A stretch of 64,000 bases of DNA, taken from positions 73,980 to 137,979 of the forward strand of contig CAVRXB010000007.1 in the NCBI GenBank assembly GCA_963724975.1, read 5' to 3'. Source of the DNA: CAIWHR01 sp963724975 (GTDB lineage: Bacteria > Pseudomonadota > Gammaproteobacteria > Burkholderiales > Casimicrobiaceae). The notes beneath the pieces are model-generated. The model was not told the origin of the DNA and ran no database searches. It saw only the letters and a list, made by a program, of their open reading frames with translations. Numbering within the stretch: the stretch's first letter is position 1; each line of letters opens with the position of its first letter. A program made the translations under genes and the position numbers. This document shows, one piece after another, positions 1 through 8,058 of this stretch.

Positions 1-1
1 T

Positions 2-757
2 GCGGGGCTTTACGCGAAGTGGCCGCTGTTGCAGAACGTCAAATTTTATGACCGCCGGACCCTCGTGCTCGACAATCCCGAGCCCGACCGGATCACGACC
101 TCGGAGAAGAAGCCGCTCTTGATCGACTTTTTCGTGCTCTGGCGCATCACGGACGTCAAGCAGTTCTACGTCAACACGCAGCAGGGCGACGAAGATGTCG
201 CGCGGCAAAGGCTCGCCACGACCGTCCGCGCCAACCTGCGCGAGGAAATCAACAAGCGTACGGTGCACGAGGTGATTTCGTCCGAGCGCGACAAGATCAT
301 GGCCACGACGCGGCAGAAAGCCGACACCGATGCCAAGACATTCGGCGTGGAGATCGTCGACGTGCGGCTGCGCCGTGTCGAGCTGCCGCCCGACGTCACC
401 GATCCTGTGTATGCCCGCATGGAATCGGAGCGCCGCCGGGTCGCCAACGAGCTGCGTTCGGTGGGTCAGGCGGACTCCGAGAAAATTCGCGCCGATGCCG
501 ACCGCCAGCGCGAAGTCATCATTGCCGAGGCGTACCGGCAGGCGCAGAAGATCAAGGGCGAAGGCGACGCGAAGGCCGCCGCGATCTATGCCTCGGCCTT
601 CGGCGCGAACCCCGAGTTCTTTGCGTTCTATCGCAGCCTCGAGGCGTATCGCTCGACATTCCGCGGCCGCAACGACATGCTGGTCCTCGATCCCGGCTCC
701 GACTTTTTCCGCTATTTCCGGGGCGCGGGCGGACAAGGCGCGAAAGCGCCACGGTAG
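2..757 (+). CDS. hflC: HflC, FtsH-protease modulator (5' end cut by window)
   Basis: C-terminal part of HflC, the SPFH/prohibitin-family membrane protein that with HflK forms the cage around the FtsH protease. The open frame runs from base 2 without its N-terminal signal-anchor, so roughly the first 40-50 residues are missing. The visible part has the SPFH core (LIDFFVLWRITDVKQFY), the typical VEIVDVRLRRVELPPDV strand, and the long Ala/Glu/Arg-rich helix (AEAYRQAQKIKGEGDAKAAA), ending in a short variable tail. It is followed by a DUF2065 gene and hisZ-purA, the normal betaproteobacterial order in which hflK would lie just upstream. Identification is secure; the start lies outside the window. 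Confidence 0.93.
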   Translation, partial: AGLYAKWPLLQNVKFYDRRTLVLDNPEPDRITTSEKKPLLIDFFVLWRITDVKQFYVNTQQGDEDVARQRLATTVRANLREEINKRTVHEVISSERDKIMATTRQKADTDAKTFGVEIVDVRLRRVELPPDVTDPVYARMESERRRVANELRSVGQADSEKIRADADRQREVIIAEAYRQAQKIKGEGDAKAAAIYASAFGANPEFFAFYRSLEAYRSTFRGRNDMLVLDPGSDFFRYFRGAGGQGAKAPR

Positions 758-793
758 CGGCCCAACCTGATCGGCTTCTCGAGGAGTGATGGC

Positions 794-985
794 GTGGCGG
801 ATTCGCTGTGGGCGGCGTTTGCGCTGGTGCTCGTCGTCGAAGGGCTGCTGCCGCTCGTCGCGCCAAAGGTGTGGCGCGACAGCTTTCAAAAGCTCGTTCT
901 GCTGACCGACGGGCAATTGCGGTTCATCGGTCTCATCTCGATCATCATGGGGCTCGTCGCCTATTGGCTCGTTCGCCATGCGTAA
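794..985 (+). CDS. DUF2065 small membrane protein (YjeT family)
   Basis: A 63-residue protein with two hydrophobic segments (about residues 5-22 and 43-60) separated by a short basic loop containing KVWRDSFQKL; the conserved RFIGLISIIMGL pattern is that of the DUF2065/YjeT family. Start is GTG, preceded by GAGGAG at 781-786 with a 7-base spacer. The 3' end overlaps hisZ by 8 bases, implying translational coupling. In betaproteobacteria this gene is routinely found between hflC and hisZ/purA. The function of the family is unknown. Confidence 0.85.
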   Translation: MADSLWAAFALVLVVEGLLPLVAPKVWRDSFQKLVLLTDGQLRFIGLISIIMGLVAYWLVRHA

Positions 986-1955
986 GTGGATCCTGCCCGA
1001 ATACATCGAGGACATCCTGCCGGCCGAAGCCGAACGGATGGAATCGTTGCGTCGCACGCTGCTCGATCATTTCCGCGCGCACGGTTTCCGGCTCGTGCAA
1101 CCACCGCTCGTCGAGCATCTCGATTCGCTCTTGACCGGCACGGGGCACGATCTCGACCTGCAGACATTCAAGGTCGTCGATCCGATGTCGGGCCGCCTCC
1201 TCGGCGTCCGCGCCGACATTACGCCGCAGGTGGCGCGAATCGATGCGCATCTTTTGAACGAGGCCGGGATCACCCGCCTTTGCTATGCCGGTAGCGTGTT
1301 GCGCACGACCGCCGGGATCGGCGAGACGCGGGAGATCGCGCAGATTGGCGCCGAGCTTTTCGGCGAAGCCGGCATTGCCGGCGATACCGAAGTGATTTTG
1401 TTGCTGCTGTCGTCGCTCGCCGCGGCCGGAGCGGGTGCGCTGCATCTCGACCTCGGCCATGTCGGCGTGTACAGGGCGCTCGCCGCCGGCGCGGGCATCG
1501 GCAGCGACAGCGAGGACGCCGAACTCTTCGACGCGTTGCGCACCAAAGACGTCCCGACCGTCGCGGCGTTGACGGCGAAGCTGGCGCCCGCATGGCGGGA
1601 CGCGCTCGTCGCCCTGCCTTCCCTCTACGGCCCGGCGAGCGAGGTGCTTGCTGCGGCACGCGCGCGATTGCCGGACACGCCCGCCATCCGCAACGCCCTC
1701 GCCGCCCTCGGCACCCTCGCCCACGCTGCCGGGCCGCAGGTCGAGGCGTTGCACATCGATCTCGCCGATCTGCGCGGTTACCATTATCACAGCGGCGCAA
1801 TCTTTTCGGTCTTCACGCCGGGCCTGTCGGCGGCGATCGGCAATGGCGGCCGGTACGACGGCATCGGCAAGGCTTTCGGCCGCGCGCGGCCGGCAACAGG
1901 ATTTACGCTGTACCTTCGCCAGCTCGCGGGCATCGCCGCGCGGTTGACGTCTTAG
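978..1955 (+). CDS. hisZ: HisZ, ATP phosphoribosyltransferase regulatory subunit (probably truncated tail)
   Basis: A catalytically inactive class II histidyl-tRNA-synthetase paralogue that forms the HisG-HisZ complex, the first enzyme of histidine synthesis. Visible signatures are LPEYIEDILPAEAERMESLR at the N-terminus, the motif-2-like region ADITPQVARIDAH, and the C-terminal GNGGRYDGIGKAFGRARPAT box. The frame stops after about 325 codons, shortly after this box, whereas betaproteobacterial HisZ usually continues for some 50-60 residues. Only 52 bases separate this stop from purA, so the tail appears to have been lost by an indel or small deletion. Overlaps the DUF2065 gene by 8 bases. Confidence 0.88.
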   Translation: MRKWILPEYIEDILPAEAERMESLRRTLLDHFRAHGFRLVQPPLVEHLDSLLTGTGHDLDLQTFKVVDPMSGRLLGVRADITPQVARIDAHLLNEAGITRLCYAGSVLRTTAGIGETREIAQIGAELFGEAGIAGDTEVILLLLSSLAAAGAGALHLDLGHVGVYRALAAGAGIGSDSEDAELFDALRTKDVPTVAALTAKLAPAWRDALVALPSLYGPASEVLAAARARLPDTPAIRNALAALGTLAHAAGPQVEALHIDLADLRGYHYHSGAIFSVFTPGLSAAIGNGGRYDGIGKAFGRARPATGFTLYLRQLAGIAARLTS

Positions 1956-2007
1956 CGCTCCTGCTCGATCGCGCCGATTTTCATCTTATCCTTCCCCTCC
2001 ACAGTCC

Positions 2008-3301
2008 ATGGGCAAAAACGTCGTCGTCATCGGAACGCAATGGGGCGATGAGGGCAAGGGCAAGATCGTCGACTTGCTGACCGAACATGCGCAGGGGGTC
2101 GTGCGGTTCCAGGGCGGGCACAATGCAGGACACACGCTGGTCAATGCCGGCCGCAAGACCGTGTTGCGACTCATTCCATCTGGCGTGCTGCATCCGCGTG
2201 TAGCGATCTACATCGGAAATGGCGTCGTGCTGTCACCCGCCGCGCTGCTGCAGGAGATCGCCGAGCTCGAAACCGTAGGCATCGACGTCCGATCGCGGCT
2301 TCGGATCTCTCCCGCGTGCCCACTGGTGCTTCCGTACCACGTCGCGCTCGACCAGGCGCGCGAGGGCGCCATGGGCGACGCCAAGGTCGGCACGACGGGC
2401 CGCGGCATCGGCCCCGCCTACGAGGACAAGATCGCGCGCCGCGCGATCCGACTGCAGGATCTCTTCTATCCAGACCGCTTCTCGACCAAGCTCGAGCGCC
2501 TGCTCGAATTTCACAACTTCGTGCTCGTGCAGTATTTCCATTGCGAACCCGTCCCGTTCGTCAAGACGCGCGATGAGACGCTGGCGATGGCCGAAGCGTT
2601 GCGCCCAATGGTTGCCGACGTCGCCGCATTGCTGCAGGACGCGCGCCGCCGGGGCGATTCGTTGCTGTTCGAGGGCGCGCAGGGCGCGCTTCTCGACATC
2701 GATCATGGAACCTATCCCTACGTGACATCATCGAATTGCCTCGCCGGTGCGGCGGCGCCGGGTGCGGGTGTCGGACCCGAATTCCTGGACTACGTGCTCG
2801 GAATTGTGAAGGCGTACACGACCCGCGTCGGTACCGGTCCCTTCCCGACCGAGCTCACCGATGAAATCGGCGCGCGACTCGCGAAGCGCGGCAACGAGTT
2901 CGGCTCCGTCACCGGGCGCCCACGGCGCTGCGGGTGGCTCGACATCCCCGCGCTCAAACGCTCGTTCGCGTTGAACGGCGTCAGCGGCACGTGCATCACC
3001 AAACTCGATGTGCTGGACGGGCTCCCGGAAATTCGCGTCTGCACGGGCTACACCGTGCAGGGTCAGCCGCAGCCGCTGATCCCGTCTGGCGCGGATGCCG
3101 TCGCCGAATGCATCCCCGTGTACGAAACGCTGCCCGGATGGCCGGAGAGCACGGTCGGCGTGAAATCGTTCGACTTGCTGCCGACCAATGCTCGCGCGTA
3201 CCTGCGGCGGGTCGAGTCATTGACCGGGAGTGCCGATTGCGATGGTATCGACCGGCCCGGACCGCAGCGAGACCATCGTGATGCATCATCCGTTCCACTG
3301 A
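2008..3301 (+). CDS. purA: Adenylosuccinate synthetase (frameshift near the 3' end)
   Basis: PurA joins IMP and aspartate using GTP, the first committed step to AMP. The P-loop-like GTQWGDEGKGK lies at residues 9-19, followed by FQGGHNAGHTLV (catalytic His), VGTTGRGIGPAYEDK, FEGAQGALLDIDHGTYPYVT and SVTGRPRRCGWLD. The uncorrected frame runs on to 3333 with a nonsense tail and overlaps the next gene. In a neighbouring frame, starting near base 3229, the genuine C-terminus VSTGPDRSETIVMHHPFH is present and stops at 3299-3301. A one-base indel at about 3229 therefore explains the odd tail, and corrected length is about 430 residues. Confidence 0.95.
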
Positions 3302-3314
3302 AACGGGAAACCGC

Positions 3315-3833
3315 ATGTCGGATCTGCATGTAAGCTGGGACGAGTACAACACGCTGGTCGAACGGCTCGCTCTCGCCGTCTACGATTCCGGCTATCGCTT
3401 CGACCAGATCATCTGCCTCGCGCGCGGCGGCTTGCGTGTTGGCGACGTGCTGTCGCGTATCTACGAGCATCCGCTCGCCGTGCTGTCGACGCACTCGTAC
3501 GCTGCCGATGGGGGGACGATCCGTGGCGAGCTCGTCATCGCCGAGCATATGACGATGACCAAGCCGCGACTGGGCGAGAGGGTGCTGCTGGTGGACGACA
3601 TGGTCGATTCCGGCCATACGCTGGCGGCTGTCCATGCCGAGCTGCCGAAACGCTTCCCGCACATCAAGACGCTCAAGACGGCCGTGCTGTGGTGGAAGGC
3701 GTGTTCGGTGTTCAGGCCCGATTTCTACGTCGACCATTTGCCCGACAATCCCTGGATCCACCAGCCGTTCGAGGTCTACGACACGCTGCGGCCGGAAGAC
3801 CTGCGCGCCCGCCTTGGCGCCCCTGCGGCCTGA
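3315..3833 (+). CDS. Phosphoribosyltransferase (hypoxanthine/xanthine type)
   Basis: A 172-residue type I phosphoribosyltransferase. The PRPP-binding loop VLLVDDMVDSGHTL sits at about residues 93-106, and the N-terminal half carries the core strand FDQIICLARGGLRVG. Members adjacent to purA in betaproteobacteria are annotated as purine-salvage phosphoribosyltransferases; the exact base specificity cannot be read from the sequence. Once the purA frameshift is corrected the genes are separated by 13 bases, so co-transcription is likely. The start ATG is preceded by GGGAAA. Confidence 0.86.
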   Translation: MSDLHVSWDEYNTLVERLALAVYDSGYRFDQIICLARGGLRVGDVLSRIYEHPLAVLSTHSYAADGGTIRGELVIAEHMTMTKPRLGERVLLVDDMVDSGHTLAAVHAELPKRFPHIKTLKTAVLWWKACSVFRPDFYVDHLPDNPWIHQPFEVYDTLRPEDLRARLGAPAA

Positions 3834-3976
3834 TCGGGCCATATCTGGTGCGAATCCGCAACAACCTGCCGGGTCATTGAACACTGGTCTGGCGCGATGA
3901 TTGCTTGCGGGTTGGGTTGGCGGTACGCTGGCCCCGCCCCCGAAATCTGAAGCTGGAACAAGCCCCGAGGTAGTCC

Positions 3977-5113
3977 ATGAAGCGGATCTTCGCCCTCTTT
4001 GCCGCGGCGTGCGCCGCCTGCGCGGCCTTGCCGGGCGCGCAGGCGCAGGACGGGATCACACCTACGTCGATCCTCATCGGGCAGTCGGCGGCGTTCACGG
4101 GACCGGCCGCGCAGCTCGGCATCCAGATGCGCGATGGCGCAAAGCTCTGGCTCGACCAGGTCAATGCGCAAGGCGGCGTCAACGGCCGCCGAATCGAGCT
4201 GCGGTCGCGCGACGACAAATATGAGTCGAAACTCGCCGCCGAGAACACCAAGAAACTGATCGAGGAAGACCGCGTCTTCCTGCTCTTTGCCTACGTCGGG
4301 ACGCCAACCAGCCAGGCGTCGCTGCCGATCTTCACCGAGGCGCGGGTGCCGTTCGTGGCGCCGTTTACGGGCGCCGAGCTGCTTCGCACGCCCTTCAACC
4401 GCTACATCTTCAACGTCCGGGCGAGCTATTACGACGAGACGGAGAAGATCGTCGAGCATCTCGCACGCACGGGCGTCACCAAATTCGCAGTCTTCTATCA
4501 GAACGACGCGTACGGTCAGGCGGGGCTCGAGGGCGTCAAGCGCGCTCTCGCGAAGCGCAACCTGAAGTGGGTCGCATTGGGGACGGTCGAACGCAACACG
4601 ACCAATGTCGCCGAGGCCGTCAAGACCATCAATGCCGCGCAGCCCGAGGCCACGGTGATGATCTCCGCCTACACCTCGGTTGCCGAGTTCGTGCGCCAGA
4701 TGAAGGCGGCGGGAAGCATCTCGCAATTCTTCAACGTCTCATTCGTCGGCAGCAAGGCGCTCGCCGAGGCGCTCGGCAAGGACGGCCGCGGCGTGATGAT
4801 CTCGCAGGTCGTGCCGTTCCCATGGAGCCCGCTGACGCCGATCGTGAAGGAATATCTGGATCTCGCGAAGCGCGCCGGCAACGTCGACATCAATTTTTCG
4901 AGTCTGGAAGGGTTCATCGCCGCGAAGGTGCTGGTCGAAGGACTGCGCCGGGCCGGCAAGGATCCGACCCGCGAGAAATTCGTGGCAGCGATGGAATCGA
5001 TGTCGAATTACGAGATCGGCGGATTCGCCGTGCGCTTTTCGCCGGAGAACCACAATGGCTCGCAGTTCGTCGACCTGTCGATGATCGGCCGCGACGCCAA
5101 GTTCATTCGTTGA
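3977..5113 (+). CDS. ABC transporter substrate-binding protein, branched-chain amino acid (LivK-like) type
   Basis: A periplasmic type I ligand-binding protein of the Leu/Ile/Val family (Peripla_BP_6). A Sec signal peptide with an AQA cleavage site covers about residues 1-24. The mature N-terminus shows TSILIGQSAAFTGPAAQLG and GAKLWLDQVNAQGGVNGRRI, characteristic of this family. Length is 378 residues. No permease or ATPase genes are adjacent, so it is an orphan receptor here and could instead bind aromatic or other small carboxylates, as many betaproteobacterial paralogues do. It has no obvious link to the polysaccharide locus downstream. Confidence 0.88.
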   Translation: MKRIFALFAAACAACAALPGAQAQDGITPTSILIGQSAAFTGPAAQLGIQMRDGAKLWLDQVNAQGGVNGRRIELRSRDDKYESKLAAENTKKLIEEDRVFLLFAYVGTPTSQASLPIFTEARVPFVAPFTGAELLRTPFNRYIFNVRASYYDETEKIVEHLARTGVTKFAVFYQNDAYGQAGLEGVKRALAKRNLKWVALGTVERNTTNVAEAVKTINAAQPEATVMISAYTSVAEFVRQMKAAGSISQFFNVSFVGSKALAEALGKDGRGVMISQVVPFPWSPLTPIVKEYLDLAKRAGNVDINFSSLEGFIAAKVLVEGLRRAGKDPTREKFVAAMESMSNYEIGGFAVRFSPENHNGSQFVDLSMIGRDAKFIR

Positions 5114-5116
5114 AAT

Positions 5117-5132
5117 TCCCGGCGGACCGGGA
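5117..5132. terminator. Short hairpin between convergent genes
   Basis: A perfect 6-base inverted repeat (TCCCGG-CGGA-CCGGGA) lies between the stop codon of the binding-protein gene and the converging end of the first PEP-CTERM gene. It has no U-tract on either strand, so termination is plausible but weakly supported. Confidence 0.35.
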
Positions 5133-5134
5133 GG

Positions 5135-5759
5135 CTACAGCGACGCCCTCGAGCCTTTCCGCGCGGCCCGGAGGGTACGCGTAGCGACAAGCCCGAGCAG
5201 GGCGATCCCGAGCAAGAACGGCGTTCCCGGCTCCGGGACATCGCGGCCGATGCGGCACGCGATCTTCATGCCGAATCTGGGATCGTTATGCTGGCAGTCG
5301 TAGCCCGAGTTCGAGCCTTGATCGGTTCGAGGGGGCTTGCAGTTCGGTTGCATACCGAGAAGATTCCCCTCCTCGATGCAAAGCTGGCTGCGCTCGCTGT
5401 GCGGGAGAATCACCGCAAAGAGCACGGGCTCGACATCCGATGTTCTGACTCGTTCCGGGCGAGAAGGTGCTTACGCTGCCCACAGTTTTGTGCGAGCTTT
5501 CCGGAAGCATCGAGGGGGCATCCAACGCAGCGGCGGGCTTGACGCCGGCCGACATCGCGATCGCGCGGGTAGCGGATTTAAGGTCTTCGAGCGAGCATTG
5601 CGCCCCCATGCATGCGGTGGCGCTTGGGTCATCGCCGGTACTGCCGATGTCAGGTCGCACGGCAGCCCCGCCCGGATCGCCGATGGCAGCCGCGCCTTGG
5701 CCGAGGCTCGCCAGCAATAAAGCAAGACCCGCCGCTATCAAATTTTTTGTGAGACCCAT
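5135..5759 (-). CDS. PEP-CTERM sorting-domain protein (frameshifted)
   Basis: An exported exosortase substrate on the minus strand. From ATG at 5759 the N-terminus is a clear signal peptide (NLIAAGLALLLASLGQGAAA). The C-terminus, in another frame from about 5465 to 5135, carries a PEP-CTERM tripartite signal: VPEPGT, a hydrophobic segment (PFLLGIALLGLVAT) and a basic end (RTLRAARK). The two parts join if one base is gained or lost near 5420-5500. The middle is Cys-containing and otherwise unrecognised. Such proteins are cut and re-anchored by exosortase A, encoded about 10 kb downstream. The function of the mature domain is unknown. Confidence 0.72.
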
Positions 5760-5902
5760 GGGACCTTTCAAAGCTTCCTTCACGAACCCTTCCTTTATGC
5801 TACGACCATTTGCACCTCGCAACTACCATCCGTCGCGCCACCGACAGTCGGTACTGGACACGCGCTTCCCGAAGGCAGGGACAAAGCCCACACTCGTAGG
5901 TA

Positions 5903-5918
5903 AGCATGGGCCATGCCA
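5903..5918 (-). promoter_or_regulatory. Candidate sigma-54 (-24/-12) promoter for the minus-strand PEP-CTERM gene
   Basis: Read on the minus strand the site is TGGCAT-GGCCC-ATGCT, matching the RpoN consensus TGGCAC-N5-TTGCW at the GG and GC dinucleotides with correct 10-base separation. It lies about 145 bases upstream of the ATG at 5759, a rather long leader, so this is the weakest of the three sites. Confidence 0.33.
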
Positions 5919-6107
5919 CGAATGAAAATCCTATATCTATCATTTCGTTAGCACGAGTAGCACCCCTGCGGTATTTCGCAGTGAACGCCATGTAAAGTCC
6001 TTCGACAGTAAGGGTCGGGTTTTCCACGTCGATGACTTTACATTCGACCTGTGGTGGACCATCCAGCATTCATGACAACTCTTTGTTCTGTAATGCCTTA
6101 TTCTTCG

Positions 6108-6123
6108 AGGCACGATTGGTGCT
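6108..6123 (+). promoter_or_regulatory. Candidate sigma-54 (-24/-12) promoter for the second PEP-CTERM gene
   Basis: AGGCAC-GATTG-GTGCT keeps the GG and GC of the RpoN consensus at the required spacing. The -12 GC is 45 bases before the ATG at 6167, leaving an ordinary leader with a strong GGAGGG ribosome site. RpoN-dependent transcription of PEP-CTERM genes, with the PrsK/PrsR two-component system, has been described in floc-forming betaproteobacteria; prsK and prsR are not in this window. Confidence 0.5.
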
Positions 6124-6166
6124 TACTGTGCAGCACAGAACGTTGACGCAACTGATGGAGGGCGGA

Positions 6167-6800
6167 ATGGGAATAAGAAAAGCACTTTTGGCAGCGCTGG
6201 CTGGTGGTGTGTTTGCCGTGGCGAGCAGCGGAGCGCAGGCTGTCTTGTGCATTACCATCACCACGATTAGCGATTGGAGACTGCAGGCTCGTGCGACCCA
6301 GCTCGACAAGAAGTGGACGTACACAAGCTCCAATTTTGCCGATGACGTTAAGATCGCCTTTCACGGGCGGGGCGATGAGCACGTGCTGTCGATCTCTGGC
6401 TTTGACACGGGCGACACCGCACAAGATTATGCTCTCAGCTACACGATCGACGTGACGACACCGGGCAACTTCATATCGGACATGTTCGCCGGCGCAGACA
6501 ATCCGGGTGGCGGCTCGACGCTGTTCAAGAATGTCGACCGGCGATCCGGGTGGCGCTTTTGCGCTTGACCGTCCTCAACGGAGTGGAGGGCCCCGGCCTC
6601 AGAGAAGCACGGACTCACCGCGACAGAGCTGAAAGTCGAAGAGCTTATCCACATCAACTCCGGAAGATTCTCAGTGCTCTCGAGCGTATCCAACACCTTC
6701 TTCCAGGATCGCATTCACGACGGGCCCGAGCCCGGAACATTGGTCCTCCTGGGCGCGGGGTTGATCGCTCTTGGGCGCATTGCGCCGCAAGTCGACGTAG
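6167..6800 (+). CDS. PEP-CTERM sorting-domain protein (frameshifted)
   Basis: Starts at ATG 6167 behind GGAGGG (6157-6162), with signal peptide MGIRKALLAALAGGVFAVAS ending near AQA. The central domain (DKKWTYTSSNFADDVKIAF, HVLSISGFDTGDTAQDY) looks like a beta-rich extracellular domain and is not otherwise recognised. The frame breaks near 6536 and returns near 6600 (LTATELKVEELIHINSGRF). The end is a PEP-CTERM signal: GPEPGTLVLLGAGLIALGRI followed by basic residues; removing one base at about 6784 gives a typical RRKST end with stop at 6798-6800, 30 bases before a terminator. About 210 residues; a likely exosortase A substrate. Confidence 0.75.
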
Positions 6801-6829
6801 CAAACATCAGACGGGTTTCTCGTCATCGA

Positions 6830-6864
6830 CAAGACCCCGTCGCGAGACGGGGTCTTGTTGTTTT
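6830..6864 (+). terminator. Rho-independent terminator after the PEP-CTERM gene
   Basis: A perfect 12-bp stem (CAAGACCCCGTC / GACGGGGTCTTG) with a GCGA tetraloop is followed directly by TTGTTTTT. It ends the PEP-CTERM transcript and supports a stop codon near 6800 rather than read-through to 6874. Confidence 0.9.
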
Positions 6865-6874
6865 TGGTGAGTGA

Positions 6875-7246
6875 CAAATCGGTAGTGCGCCCGATGGTAC
6901 GCCGCGGGTGCGGCTCACCCTCACAGAAGCTCGGACCTGGTCGCTTAGACCCCCGCCGACGCGACACAGTTCCAATCCTAAATCGAACCCGGACCGGTCT
7001 GTCCGAATTGGCTCATTTCGGAACATGTCTTCGATCCGCGGGTCCATGTGCGTAGTGTTTGCCCCATACGTTTGCCCCATACGGACTCCATCCATTGTAA
7101 ATTCGCTCGACAACAGGGCTTGATCCTGGGCCATAAGCCTTTCCCGATCAGCGCGTTGCGGAACCTTGTTCCAAGTATCTCGGTCATTGTCGTTTCGCAG
7201 CCGATTGGCTATTCATTACCAACTGTGCATGACAGCTCCACGCCAC
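6875..7246. other. Gene-free stretch before the export operon
   Basis: About 370 bases in which I see no credible gene on either strand; the short open frames lack recognisable protein sequence and ribosome sites. It contains a small tandem duplication (TTTGCCCCATACG, around 7058-7083). With the adjoining promoter-like site it separates the PEP-CTERM genes from the polysaccharide operon and is where activator-binding sites would be expected. Confidence 0.5.
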
Positions 7247-7262
7247 TGGCATTAAGCGTGCC
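7247..7262 (+). promoter_or_regulatory. Candidate sigma-54 promoter of the exopolysaccharide operon
   Basis: TGGCAT-TAAGC-GTGCC has the RpoN GG and GC dinucleotides in exact register and TGGCA at the -24 element. It lies about 85 bases upstream of the ATG of the export lipoprotein gene at 7348, at the head of a long co-directional gene series. Confidence 0.45.
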
Positions 7263-7347
7263 CAATCGACTGCTAAACGGAGTCAACTCGTCAATTAGTT
7301 GGTGCTAACATCACTGTTCGCCGCGGTTTCGTATCGGGAGAAAAACC

Positions 7348-7992
7348 ATGAATTCGATCTGGACAAGCGACCGACTCGGGCGAGCCCGCCACCTTCGCCA
7401 ACTCTTGCAGGTTCTCGGGATGGGTCTGGCGATATTGGCGGCCGGCTGCACGACCTACCCGCCTGCCCCCCGCGACGCAGCGACTGCCGATTTCCAGTAC
7501 AAGATCGGGCCACTCGACACCGTCAATATCATCGTCTGGCGCAACCCCGAGTTGTCGATGGTCGTTCCCGTGCGGCCGGACGGCAACGTGACGACGCCTC
7601 TGGTCGATGACATTCCGGCGTTGGGGAAAACGCCGACGGCGCTTTCCAAGGACATCGAGCAAGCGCTGTCCAAGTACATTCGCGACCCGGTTGTAACGGT
7701 GGTGGTCACGACCTTCGTCGGACCGCGTGATGCCCAGATCCGCGTCATCGGCGAGGCCACACGGCCGCAGATCCTCGCCTTTCGCAAGGGGTTGTCGCTG
7801 CTCGACGTGATGATCGCGGTCGGCGGCCTTACCGACTTCGCCGACGGCAACCACGCCAGCATCTACCGCGCGGACGAAGGCGGCAAATCCTACAGCGTGC
7901 GCCTGCAGGATCTCGTGAAGCGCGGTGACGTGACCGCGAACGTCGATATGCGGCCTGGCGACATCCTGATCATTCCGCAAAGCTGGTTCTAG
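7348..7992 (+). CDS. XrtA-system polysaccharide export lipoprotein (Wza/EpsE family)
   Basis: Outer-membrane polysaccharide export protein. The lipobox LAAGC ends a signal peptide at about residue 33, predicting acylation at Cys. The mature protein has the Poly_export domain (FQYKIGPLDTVNIIVWRNPE, VRPDGNVTTPLVDDI) and a SLBB-type region (AQIRVIGEATRPQILAF, DVMIAVGGLTDFAD), ending MRPGDILIIPQSWF. At 214 residues it is the short form typical of exosortase A loci. It is first in the operon, with a possible sigma-54 site upstream, and should work with the chain-length determinant and the beta-barrel protein encoded next. Confidence 0.9.
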   Translation: MNSIWTSDRLGRARHLRQLLQVLGMGLAILAAGCTTYPPAPRDAATADFQYKIGPLDTVNIIVWRNPELSMVVPVRPDGNVTTPLVDDIPALGKTPTALSKDIEQALSKYIRDPVVTVVVTTFVGPRDAQIRVIGEATRPQILAFRKGLSLLDVMIAVGGLTDFADGNHASIYRADEGGKSYSVRLQDLVKRGDVTANVDMRPGDILIIPQSWF

Positions 7993-8058
7993 TCGGCCGG
8001 CTCGCGCCAGCCATGATTTCCTCCAGCCGTGAATCTCTCGTAACCGAGTGGGCCCACC

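Noticed and set aside
5800..6069. 89-codon minus-strand frame upstream of the first PEP-CTERM gene
   Set aside because: No ribosome site or recognisable protein features; it overlaps the region carrying promoter-like sites.
7058..7083. Tandem repeat TTTGCCCCATACG considered as the start of a CRISPR or satellite
   Set aside because: Only two copies, no spacers, no cas genes in the window.
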